Assembly (NCBI GenBank): GCA_000750105.3
Contig: JPHH03000070.1
Span: forward strand, 62,001 to 126,000
Source: Tolypocladium sp. Sup5 PDA-1
Taxonomy: Eukaryota > Ascomycota > Sordariomycetes > Hypocreales > Ophiocordycipitaceae
DNA: 64,000 nucleotides
Reading direction: 5' to 3'
The translations under genes were made by a program, and so were the position numbers. The notes under the pieces were generated by a model. It was not told the DNA's origin. It searched no databases and was given only the letters and a program-made list of their open reading frames with translations. Below, one piece after another: positions 21,128 through 30,934 of this stretch. The first letter of the stretch is position 1. Each line of letters begins with the position of its first letter.

Positions 21128-22126
21128 GGACACATCGGTCCATAGTTGTCGTGTGTGGCTGCAAGCAGCGAATTGGGACGTGGGGCCAAGGGCAGTGGGT
21201 GTTTCGAAACATACCGAGTACCTATTATATGATATGCTAAGAGGACTGAAGTCACCCAACCAACAGTTACACGGTCTACGCCGAGCCGAGTTGCTGCGCC
21301 GTGACAGTTGGCCAAAGCTTGTACAACGTCGTCTTCACGTGGGCCCCCTCCGCCATTGCGCGAGTTTCTAAGGGGGGGGGGGGGTCCCTCGTGTTGTTCA
21401 GATGACGATGCGTTGCGGTAACTGTGCTTTGCACGTCCGTTGGCCAGAGTCTATTAGAGGCTGGCTCAAGAGCCCATGTGCGGCCCGGGGAGGCTGGAGT
21501 CTATAACATGTCCAGACCATTCTCGCCCAACAGACATGTTTGCACAGCACGATGCGTACAAAGTACGTAATTCATCCCTTGCCTCCGCGAGCCTGGCCTC
21601 TAACAACATGTACTTGCACCATGGTCTGCCCGTCCCGCATCGTGAGTCTCCGCCAACTGCCCGGACTGGGCACCCACCGCCGTCGGCTCCGTACCCTCCT
21701 CTCGGCCGCACGGGTCCCCTCGAGCAACAGAAGTCTCTCGGCACGGACCCGGTGGGAAGACGTGCATGGATGCCACGCTGGCATTGGCTGCTCGTTGGGA
21801 GGACAGAGCAGCAGAGGTAGTAGGTTGGGTTGGTCGTGCGTCTAGCGGCCCCCGCTGACCCCATCATGGGATGCACGCACGACGCAATGCCGGCGGAACT
21901 CGTTGGCTGCATCATCATCTGGCCAGCTGCTGTTCAGTGCTGGTGGATGCCTGTGGTGCACTGTGCCGTGAGCAGAGAACATTCTTCAGACCATAAGTTT
22001 TGGCATGGGGTTGCGAGATTGGGTTGTGTATAAAGTTGAAAGGCCCGGCATGGGGGTCTCGTAGTAAGACGACACGGAGGAGAACCTAGCATAGAATCTG
22101 CTTCACAGCAGACACCGACTTCAACG
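21128..22126. other. Intergenic region, 1.0 kb
   Basis: No gene recognised. A run of about twelve G occurs near 21373-21384. The promoter of the EEP phosphodiesterase gene is at its right end. Confidence 0.5.
22029..22034 (+). promoter_or_regulatory. TATA element of the EEP phosphodiesterase gene
   Basis: TATAAA 93-98 bp upstream of the ATG at 22127. Confidence 0.5.
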
Positions 22127-23929
22127 ATGCACTTGCACGCATTCATCCCCGCGGTCTTGGCCTGCCTCGTCTTCGGAGCAGCTCCGGCTGCGGCTGCGGC
22201 TGCCGTGCCCCGTGCCGACGGTTCTCTGTCTCTCGCCAAATCCAAGTCTCTCTTCACCTTCGAGTATTCCACCCCGAGGCCCGACTCCAAGAACTGGGTC
22301 GGCATATACACCGATACAGGCGGCGGCCCCGATAACGAGAAGGTCGTGTCGGATGCCTTGGCGTGGGCATACGCTCCCCAGGGCAGCGGCACCGTCGAGG
22401 TCCTCTCCGCCAAGCTAAAGACCGGTAGGTATAAGGCCTTCTTCCTCGCACAGGACGGATATAAGTGGCTGGCGGAGCCCATCTTTATTACCGTCCCAGT
22501 GTCATACCTATCTCTCGCCAAAGCCGGGCCTCTCTTTACCTTCGACTATCAAACCGATAAACCCGACCCCAAGAACTGGGTCGGCATATACGCGGCCGCA
22601 GGCGGAGGCCCTGACGATGAGAAGTTTGAGTCGGACGCCTTAGCATGGGCATACGCCCCCCTGGTCGTCGGAACCGTCGAGATCCTCGCCACCAAGCTAC
22701 AGTCCGGCAAGTTCAAGGCTTTCTTCCTCGCAAAGGACGGATATAAATGGGTCGCGCCGCCCATCGAGGTCGTCATCCCAGGCGTCGCGCCACCGATTTC
22801 GTTCCTCATCGAATCGTTCACCACACACAACGCCCGCACGGGCGACAAGTTCGAGGCCAAGACCCGCGGCCTGTTGGCCAACAACCCCGACCTGAAGACC
22901 AAGTTCGAAAAGACTGCCGGCGCCGACTGGGTCAAGGTGTCTGGTGACGGAGTCCTTTCCGGCGTTCCCAGTGAGGGCGGCGAAACGCACGTTACCATCC
23001 AGGCGACTGCTTCCACCGGCACCAAGGCTCAGCTGCAAGTCATCGTCCCGGTGCGCAACGCTGGCTCTCCGCTCGTGGACAAGCTCAGCGTCATGACCTT
23101 CAATCTCTGGGTCGGCGGCACCCACGTCGAGTTCTTCCACCAGAAGCAGCTCCGGTTCCTCGCCAAGAGCGGCGTCGACATAGTCGGCATCCAGGAGGCC
23201 TGGGGCGACCACGGCTCGCGCCTGGCGGGTGCCCTGGGTTGGTACGTCTGGCAGGAGCCCGAACTCGCCATCATCAGCCGCTACCCCATCGTCGAGGTCT
23301 ACCCGCCGGCAGAGCGCAGTGGCGCGGTGCGCATCCAGCTGGACGGCGCGGCCAGCGAGGTCATCGTGTGGAACGCCCACCTGGGCTACGACCCGTATGG
23401 CCCCTATGACTTTTGCTTTAGCAAGATGGGCCAAGACGAGGTTTTTAGGCGAGAGACGCAGTCTCGCCGCACGCCGCAAATCATCGAGATCGTCGGCCGC
23501 ATGAAGGACGCCATCGCCAATGCCGCCAAGGTGCCCGTCATCCTCACCGGCGACTTCAACGCACCTTCACACCTCGACTGGACCGACGCGACGCGCAGCC
23601 GGCACTGCGGCTTCGGATACGTGCCCTGGCCGACCTCCCAGGAGCCCACCAAGGCAGGCTTGATCGACTCGTTCCGCGCAGCCCACCACGATCCGGTCGC
23701 TGTGCCCGGCAACACCTGGTCGCCCATCTACCTCTGGAATACTGACAACAAGCGCGATGAGCCCATGGACCGCATTGACTTTATCTACCACAAGGGCCTT
23801 GAGGTGATGAGCTCCGAGACCACGGTCGTGGGCAAGCCGAAGGCTGAGCCGGACCACAAGGACAACGAGTGGACGTCGGACCACGCCGCCGTCCTGACCG
23901 TTTTCGGGTTCAGTACCCCGAGGAAGTGA
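22127..23929 (+). CDS. Secreted EEP-family phosphodiesterase with duplicated N-terminal domain
   Basis: Single exon, 600 aa. Residues 1-26 are a signal peptide. Residues 32-125 and 126-219 are two copies of one beta-rich domain (both contain KNWVGIY, SDALAWAYAP and KAFFLA.DGYKW). Residues 220-313 look like a putative immunoglobulin-like domain (KVSGDGVLSGVPSEGG). Residues 318-600 form an endonuclease/exonuclease/phosphatase (DNase I-like) domain with Asn326 in TFNLWVGG, Glu357 in GIQEAW, His418 in WNAHLGYD, Asp476/Asn478 in TGDFNAPSH, Asp548 in DRIDFIYH and Asp585-His586 in TSDHAAV. All metal and catalytic positions are kept, so it should be an active extracellular phosphodiesterase or sphingomyelinase-like enzyme; the substrate is not determined. 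The N-terminal domains may bind carbohydrate or lipid (inference). Confidence 0.88.
   Translation: MHLHAFIPAVLACLVFGAAPAAAAAAVPRADGSLSLAKSKSLFTFEYSTPRPDSKNWVGIYTDTGGGPDNEKVVSDALAWAYAPQGSGTVEVLSAKLKTGRYKAFFLAQDGYKWLAEPIFITVPVSYLSLAKAGPLFTFDYQTDKPDPKNWVGIYAAAGGGPDDEKFESDALAWAYAPLVVGTVEILATKLQSGKFKAFFLAKDGYKWVAPPIEVVIPGVAPPISFLIESFTTHNARTGDKFEAKTRGLLANNPDLKTKFEKTAGADWVKVSGDGVLSGVPSEGGETHVTIQATASTGTKAQLQVIVPVRNAGSPLVDKLSVMTFNLWVGGTHVEFFHQKQLRFLAKSGVDIVGIQEAWGDHGSRLAGALGWYVWQEPELAIISRYPIVEVYPPAERSGAVRIQLDGAASEVIVWNAHLGYDPYGPYDFCFSKMGQDEVFRRETQSRRTPQIIEIVGRMKDAIANAAKVPVILTGDFNAPSHLDWTDATRSRHCGFGYVPWPTSQEPTKAGLIDSFRAAHHDPVAVPGNTWSPIYLWNTDNKRDEPMDRIDFIYHKGLEVMSSETTVVGKPKAEPDHKDNEWTSDHAAVLTVFGFSTPRK
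22220..22783 (+). repeat. In-gene tandem duplication, two 282-bp units
   Basis: Units 22220-22501 and 22502-22783 encode the two copies of the N-terminal domain of the EEP protein. They are similar at both protein and DNA level and have exactly equal length, so the duplication was in frame and without indels. Confidence 0.8.
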
Positions 23930-26601
23930 AAGCGTCGATTCTGGATGTAAACGGGCAGGACTCGCAGAGAGATCATCGCCGGGGTTCGCCATCAAAGTAA
24001 TAGGTTAGCATATAATAGAATTGAATCTAGAGGGAACCTGGGTCAGATGCAGGAACGCGCGAGGAGCAGACGACTCGGCTTGCGAAACGTAGTAGTTGCT
24101 CGCATGACGCCCATCCCATAAGGATGGGAATGCAACCCTCGGCCGGCACAGTCGCGAGGCTCTGCTGCTTTCAGTAATCAATCTTACTTCCATCTTGGGA
24201 CCATGCCGCTACAACCACGGTTTGGCTGTGGCGCGTGAGCGAGTCGATGGTGAAACGGGAGGAGCATGGCGCCTGCAAGGTATGCCCAAACGGCGGGATG
24301 AGGCTAAGTCTGAAGGATCCATGAGGTATAGACAAGGGCAAAAGGCGTCATGGCAGATATGCCAAGCAGCCAGGATCTCCGCGCGTCAAGTGCTCGGTCT
24401 CCCTGCCTAACCGAGGAATGCCAAGCGGGGGAAGCGTCGAGGAGATTGACGGGACGAAGTACGTCGTGCGGCCAAGACGCGGAGAACGAGATGCCTGTAG
24501 GCTGTATTCGTAGGCGAGCAAGGTCTGGCGGTGGAGGTCCCGTTGTTTCTGTAGCTTCGTTGTAAGCACTGACCGAGATTTGGGTACAACGGACAGGAGG
24601 AAGAATTTAAAGAGGACTCACGAAGTCAAGTCAGGAACACCACGTGGAGGCTGGGGTACCTCATTAGGCAAGTCACCACTAGTCGTGTCTGCGGACCAGG
24701 AAATGTTCACCAGCGTTGAAATGGCGATACGACGAATATGCCTGATCCGAGATCCATACTCAGATTTGCCTTGTCGCGACACTTGCAACAAAACATATCA
24801 CATTCCTCTCCGCCGTGTGTGCTTACCTGGCGGTTCACTACGACCTCATCGTCCAGATGCTGCATCAGTCTTGGCCCTGGGCGATGGCTTGGACCTGGAT
24901 GTCAGGGCATGAACCGCTTCCAGAACTACCGACATGGGTTTGTCTGTGTGAGAGAACAAATAATGAATCTAGAAGGCACAGCAAAGACCAGTGCGGCCGA
25001 CGGACTCTCACATGAGTGACCTAAACGGCTCAGCCGCTGGGCGTGTCAAGACTTCATAGGCTGGAGGATGCCGAAGCAAGCGCCAACGACGCGGTTGGAG
25101 AGAGATGTGCATAAACATTATACAACTCCAGTTGTAGTTTTTTTAATTCGAAAGAGCATGTCTTCTCCCAGTGCATCTTGCCGTGAAACCCTTTCTCACC
25201 GAGGATCCGAGACATAAACAGAAGCTGCACAACGTCGATGCAACCAGGCTACAGGCCGGGTGTTGATTGGTCCTGTTTTCCTTCGCAAACTCCTGTAGAC
25301 CCAGTGAGACCTGCAGACACCATGCTCCAAGAGTCGGAATTGAGTAAGACCAACGTCTTAACTCCGCCGCAGTCCAGCACGGGAATCAACCGGATTGCAT
25401 CGAGAAGTGAATCGATGCAAAGGATTGGTCGAAACAATGTCGGTCGGATGGGATGCCACCGCATGAGAATTGAATGTACAACCAGACGTCTTCGGCCGCG
25501 ATGAAACCACCTGACCTGACGGGCCTGCGCCCTCGAGCAGCCCACCCTTTGTCCAAGATTCAGATGCTGTTATCCACGCCAGTCTCGTCTACAAACTCCT
25601 TGCGAAGGAAAGTGGATATCCTAGAGACGCATGCAAGGGCTCCAGTCAAGCTAGTCACATAGAACGGCCAATGTAAAAGGAGTGATGGCCTTGGGTCGGC
25701 CGGCACCGTTTGATAGAGCTCTAGTTGATCTGAAGAGCGACATATTCGATGGATGGCGGGGTATCGAGCGGGAACAACAGCGGGCGTTCTTGGCCATAAT
25801 TTGTTTGTGAGAGTTTTGTCACCTTGTGACCGACTTTGAAGCACGTCTTGAATCATGCAATGCTGGGCAACGGCAAGATTTGGCGCCATGGTGGTCGAGG
25901 TGGCAAGTTGCCTTGGCAAACCCTGGACAACAGCCCTTGAGGACACTCGCCGCTTCTGCTTCGATGGTGCCGTCAAGCGGGCTTAGCTCCTGAATACGCT
26001 TTTAAGCCGGAAGTATTTACTGGTTCTAAGGCGCCGTCGTTGTTGGTGCTGTTCTGCGGTAGTTTGGCTTCCGGGTTTGAAGTCAGATGTGTTGATAAGG
26101 ATATGCCTTTAGGAACAGCACCACCACCTTCTGCTGCATTGGTGTTGAAGGGGCTTCTACTCCTGGGAATATCCTTGCACCCCACAGGAGTCGCTGTTAC
26201 TAAAGTTCAAACACCGAGACCATCAGTCAGTTTGCATCGAGGCAAGTGCTTTTGGTCTGGACGCGACCCAGCAGCAACATCCAAGGGCTAGTCGAGGTGA
26301 GGTTGCAGCCATTGCGCGTCCCAACGTCCATGACGCAAATCACCGCTCAATGAGCTCACGCCATAGCCCCCAAATCGCTGGGCATGCGAGCGGGCGGATG
26401 CAGGTGCAGGCATTGCCAAGCTGGCGCCAGTCCATCCCGCAATGGCGCAAGAGGCCCTGTTGCTTGTCAAGCTTGTGCCGTGACAGAGTCTTAAACACGG
26501 GATGTCGGCAGACTATTGAAAATCTTATTGCAACGTCCCCCGAAATCCCGCTGCTCTTTTGGAAAGTCAGGCATACTTACAAATTGGCTGGGTGATCACT
26601 G
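23930..26601. other. Intergenic region, 2.7 kb, nothing recognised
   Basis: No open frame here shows family motifs on either strand, and no repeat was identified by eye. Base composition is lower in GC than the flanking genes. The rightmost few hundred bases should hold the permease promoter. Confidence 0.45.
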
Positions 26602-28410
26602 ATGACCATGTCTGACCACAAGGATGATGCCAAGCAAGCCCCGGCAGTCACTCCAAGGCACGATGGGCTGTCTAGCTCAAGCGACCGCGACAATCACTTT
26701 TCCGATGGTGCCTCGAGCATCGAAGGCCAGACGTATGCCTATTCAGAGGACCGAAAGATTGGCATTACCGGCGCCGTGTTCCTCATCTTGAACAAGATGA
26801 TTGGTACCGGGAGTGAGTCCAGGCAACCTTTGGCCAAGCCAATGCCGAGGAGAGGGCACGACTAACACGCAGATGATGCACAGTCTTCTCAACGCCGGCT
26901 GCCATCTTTGCAGCAACTGGATCCGTTGGCATTAGCTTCATCCTGTGGCTTGTCGGTGGCGTCCTCACCTTCTTCGGTCTGAGTGTCTTTCTCGAGTTTG
27001 GCCTCGCCATTCCTCGCTCCGGAGGAGAAAAGAACTACCTCGAGCGAGTGTACCGACGGCCGCGTTACCTGGCGACCTGTGTCTTGGCGTCACAGATGAT
27101 CCTCCTCGGCTTCTCGTCTGGCAATGCTCTCGCCTTTGGTCGCTACGTCCTCTATGCCTCAGGACGAGAGGCCCCCGACGGGTGGGCGGCGCGAGGCATC
27201 GGCATCGCCGGCGTCACCTTTGCCATTCTCCTCCACAGCATCTTCCCCAAATGGGGGGTCCGGCTCTTCAACGTCCTCGGCGTCTTCAAGGTCGTCATCC
27301 TCCTCTTCATCGTCTTCTCCGGCTTTGCGGCGCTGGCCGGGCACCGGCTCGTGCCCGATCCGCACAACTTCGACGATGCCTTCAGGATCGAGGACGGGGA
27401 CGGGTACGGCGGCGGCGGCGCCTACGCGTACTCGAATGCGCTCCTCAACGTCGTGTACAGCTACAAGGGCTGGGAGAATGCAAACTACGTCGTCAGCGAG
27501 CTGAGGCACCCGCGCAAGACGTTGGCCATTGCCGCGCCGCTCGCGGTCGGCGGCGTCACCATCCTGTACCTGCTTGCCAACGTCGCGTACTTTGCCGCGA
27601 TTCCAAAGTCGGAGCTGGCCAAGTCGGAAGTTCTTGCGGCGGGCATCTTCTTCCGCAACATGTTTGGCGACAGCGCAGGAGCTCGCAGCTTGCCCGTGTT
27701 TGTGGCGCTCAGCAACATCGGCAACGTGCTTGCGGTCAGCTTTGCCCACTCGCGCCTCAACCAGGAGCTGGCCAAGGAGGGACTGCTGCCGTTTAGCCAG
27801 TTCTGGGCTTCAAACAGGCCATTCAACGCGCCAGCCGCGTCGGTAAGTGCAGGCACCACTGGTGTGGTTACTCGACAGGTGCTAATCCTTCTTGGCAGCT
27901 CTTCTTGCACTGGCTCGTGACAGTCATCGTCCTCGTGGCACCACCGGCTGGCCCTGCGTATACCTTCATCGTCAACTTGTATGAACAACGACCACCCCCT
28001 CCGTCTTTGACTCACATGCTGACCATGTGCGCAGATATACCTACCCCGGTGCCTGGATCAACGCCTTTGTCACCGCTGGCCTCGTCTGGCTCCAGTACAA
28101 GAAGTCGGAGAGCTGGAGCTCGCCGTGGCACACGTTCCTCCCCATCTCCGTCGTGTACTTCCTGTCCAACGTGTTCCTTCTGCTCGTGCCGTTTATTCCG
28201 CCAGAGGGCAGCTGGAACGCCGACGGCTACCCGTACTACGCGTTCCCTGTTGTCGGGGTAGGCGTTCTGCTCCTGGGCGCCGTGTACTGGACCGTGTGGA
28301 CAAAGGTGCTGCCGTACTTTGGCGGCTACAGGGTGGTCTCTGAGCGGACGTTTGACGAGAGCGGAGTTGAGGTTGTGCGGTATCGTAAACATGCCGTTAA
28401 ACGGCGTTAG
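26602..28410 (+). CDS. Methionine-type amino acid permease (APC superfamily, MUP1-like)
   Basis: Four exons: 26602-26812, 26884-27842, 27899-27978, 28035-28410; 541 aa. Introns are 71, 56 and 56 nt with GTGAGT, GTAAGT and GTATGA donors. After a polar N-terminal tail comes GAVFLILNKMIGTGIFSTP, the first-helix signature of the high-affinity methionine permease group, split by intron 1. About twelve hydrophobic helices follow, with YSYKGWENANYVVSELRHPR in the region of helices 6-7 and FVALSNIGNVLAVSFAHSR near helix 9. It should import methionine or another neutral amino acid across the plasma membrane. An acceptor 13 bp before the chosen one in intron 1 would break the frame. Translation may begin at 26602 or at the ATG at 26608. 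Confidence 0.9.
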
Positions 28411-28740
28411 ATAGGAGGGCAGATGCAACCGGATCAGGCGAAGCGACCAGCCACTGCCCCAGTGCCAGTTACTCCGCGATGGCCTATCTAAGTCTCAGAC
28501 ATAGTTATAGATTTCCACGTTTGAGGAGAACGGAGGCTCCAAACTACCGCCATGTTCCAGTGCTGCAAAAGGACCTTGAAGCTGGTGAGGTTGATGTCGG
28601 GAGGCAGTGGAGAGCTGATATGAGTGGGCCCAAGGTTCGTGGCGCATTTTGAGCTGCCTGACGTAACTTCTTCCACCTCGACCACCAGCCGCACCTCGCT
28701 CCTCCAGGTGCCATCATCTGCGCTCAACATTGCTTGCACC
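28411..28740. other. Intergenic region, 330 bp
   Basis: 3' flank of the permease and leader of CWF19. An in-frame ATG at 28624 precedes the chosen CWF19 start but encodes non-family residues. Confidence 0.5.
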
Positions 28741-30816
28741 ATGGACGGCCTTGACGACTTTGAGAAGACGCTCGCCGCCGAAAAGGCAGAGCGCGAAAGA
28801 TCGGAGCGACATCGCGAGGAGCGTCGCCATCACAAACACCGCCGTCACCATCAGCACGACGAGGAGCGGGACAGAGATGGAGACAAGGACAAGGACAGGG
28901 ACAGGGACAGGCACCGCCATCGAAGGCCTCGGGGAGACGATGACGACGGCCACAGGCACAAGAGGAGCCGCCATTCTCGCAACAACGACAACGACAACGA
29001 CAACGACCGATCGCGAGAGAGCCATCGCGATGGCGGGCATCACAAGACATCTGACCCCAAGGAAGACCTGCCGCAACCCGACGACGAGAAGCCATCGAGC
29101 GAGAATGCCGTGGAGGCTTCCAAGTCGCTTGAGCGAGACGCGTGGATGACGGCGCCGTCCGCGCTCGACGTCGAACACGTCCACCGACCCGATCGGAACA
29201 AACCCAAGTCCCCTCCGAGGGAGGCACCGAAGCGCGTCATCCACCGACGAGAGCTCAACAACGACCACTTGCAAGCGCTAAATGACGGGGCCGCTCCTGA
29301 AGAGCCGCAAGCTCCCGCCGAGCGGACGGTGGACTACACGTTCGGCGACGCAGGCTCATCCTGGCGCATGACGAAGCTCAGGGCAGTGTACACCGCGGCA
29401 GAGGAGAGCGGACGGTCCGTGGACGATGTGGCAGAGGAGCGATTCGGGACCCTTGAAGAATTTGACGACGCGCGAGAGGAAAAGAGCGAGCTGGAGAGGA
29501 GAAAGATGTACGGAGAGGGATATCGCGAGAGGGAGAAGCCGACGGGCGAGCTACACCGCGAGCGACTGCGCAACCAGCCTGCCAAACAGCCATCTCCAGA
29601 GCCCGAACAAGGAATAGTCATACCAGAGGAAGCGCCAGCCATGGACCAGACTGCATTGAACCGACTCCGCGCGCAGATGATGAAGGCCAAGCTCCGTCGC
29701 GCGCCGAACGCTGCTCAGCTAGAAGAAGAGTACAACCGTGTGGCAGCCGCAAATGCCTCGCGCTCGACGGCACCAGAGGCCGTGGTTCTCAGCGTCATGG
29801 ACAACCGTCAGCTTGCTGGTACGCGCGGTGAGGTCAAGGCCGTCGACACCAAACGCGGACGCGAGAGGGGGACGGTGGAGGAGAACACCGACATGTCCAT
29901 CGACGACATGGTCAGAGAGGAGCGGCGGACAAAGGGCCAGGCCGGCGGGGAGGGACTGCGTCTGGCCGAGCGCATCGCCAAGGACACAAAATACGACGAC
30001 GACCTGGAGTACATGGACGAGAACGCCGAGAAGCTGGCCAAGCGCGTGCACAAGAGCGAGATCAACCTCAAGAACATGGCCGTCAGCGAGTTCCAGAAGC
30101 TGAACCGCATCCTCGAAAACTGCGCGCTCTGCCACCACGAGGACAAGGGACGGCCGCCCCTGGCGCCAATCGTCTCCCTCGGCACGCGGGTGTATCTCAC
30201 GCTGGCCACGGAGCCAGAGGTCAGCGAGGGCGGCGCCGTCATCGTTCCCATCACGCACCGGCGCAACCTGCTCGAGTGCGACGACGACGAGTGGGAGGAG
30301 ATGCGCAACTTCATGAAGAGCCTGACGCGCATGTACCACGAGCAGGGCCGGGACGTCATCTTCTACGAAAACGCGGCGGCGCCGCAGCGGCACATGCACG
30401 CCGCCATGACGGCGGTCCCGATCCCGTACGAGGAGGGCGCCACCGCGCCGGCCTACTTCAAGGAGGCCTTCCTGTCGTCGGACGAGGAGTGGTCGCAGCA
30501 CAAGAAGATCATCGACACGGCGGCCCGGGCGCGCGACGGCCTGGGCCGCATGGCGTTCCGGCGCTCCATCGCCAAGGAGATGCCCTACTTCCACGTGTGG
30601 TTCGGCCTGGACGGCGGGCTGGGCCACATCGTCGAGAACGCGGACCGCTGGCCCCGGGGGGACCTGTTCGCGCGGGAGGTGGTCGGGGGCATCGTCGGCG
30701 CGGAGCCGCAGGTTGTCAAGAAGCAGGGGCGGTGGGCGAGGGGGGACGCGAGGGTGGACGGGTGGAGGAAGGGCTGGCGCAAGTTTGACTGGACGAGGGT
30801 GCTGGCGGAGGGATGA
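28741..30816 (+). CDS. CWF19-like pre-mRNA splicing factor
   Basis: Single exon, 691 aa. The ATG at 28741 gives MDGLDDFEKTLAAEKAE and sits at the end of a CACC context. Residues 15-100 are very charged (Arg, His, Asp, Glu repeats including a DND run encoded by a CGACAA microsatellite near 28985), as in spliceosome proteins. The C-terminal half has both CwfJ domains: ENCALCHHED (zinc-type cysteines), THRRNLLECDDDEWEEMRNF, VIFYENAA and RHMHAAMTAVPIP, a HIT-like region, then MPYFHVWFGLDGGLGHIVE. Members join late spliceosomes and act with the lariat debranching enzyme in nuclear intron turnover. Domain order and length are normal. Confidence 0.92.
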   Translation: MDGLDDFEKTLAAEKAERERSERHREERRHHKHRRHHQHDEERDRDGDKDKDRDRDRHRHRRPRGDDDDGHRHKRSRHSRNNDNDNDNDRSRESHRDGGHHKTSDPKEDLPQPDDEKPSSENAVEASKSLERDAWMTAPSALDVEHVHRPDRNKPKSPPREAPKRVIHRRELNNDHLQALNDGAAPEEPQAPAERTVDYTFGDAGSSWRMTKLRAVYTAAEESGRSVDDVAEERFGTLEEFDDAREEKSELERRKMYGEGYREREKPTGELHRERLRNQPAKQPSPEPEQGIVIPEEAPAMDQTALNRLRAQMMKAKLRRAPNAAQLEEEYNRVAAANASRSTAPEAVVLSVMDNRQLAGTRGEVKAVDTKRGRERGTVEENTDMSIDDMVREERRTKGQAGGEGLRLAERIAKDTKYDDDLEYMDENAEKLAKRVHKSEINLKNMAVSEFQKLNRILENCALCHHEDKGRPPLAPIVSLGTRVYLTLATEPEVSEGGAVIVPITHRRNLLECDDDEWEEMRNFMKSLTRMYHEQGRDVIFYENAAAPQRHMHAAMTAVPIPYEEGATAPAYFKEAFLSSDEEWSQHKKIIDTAARARDGLGRMAFRRSIAKEMPYFHVWFGLDGGLGHIVENADRWPRGDLFAREVVGGIVGAEPQVVKKQGRWARGDARVDGWRKGWRKFDWTRVLAEG

Positions 30817-30934
30817 GAGGTGTGTGTGTTTGTTCCTTTTGGATCGTGACAAACATAGATACCTATGGAGAACAATCAAAGCACATGAATGAATCTACCC
30901 TCCCGACTCTTCATCCCTCAATGTACCCAGCGTT

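Noticed and set aside
20186..21259. 357-codon minus-strand open frame opposite DPP IV
   Set aside because: It mirrors the catalytic domain of DPP IV and has no own motif or promoter.
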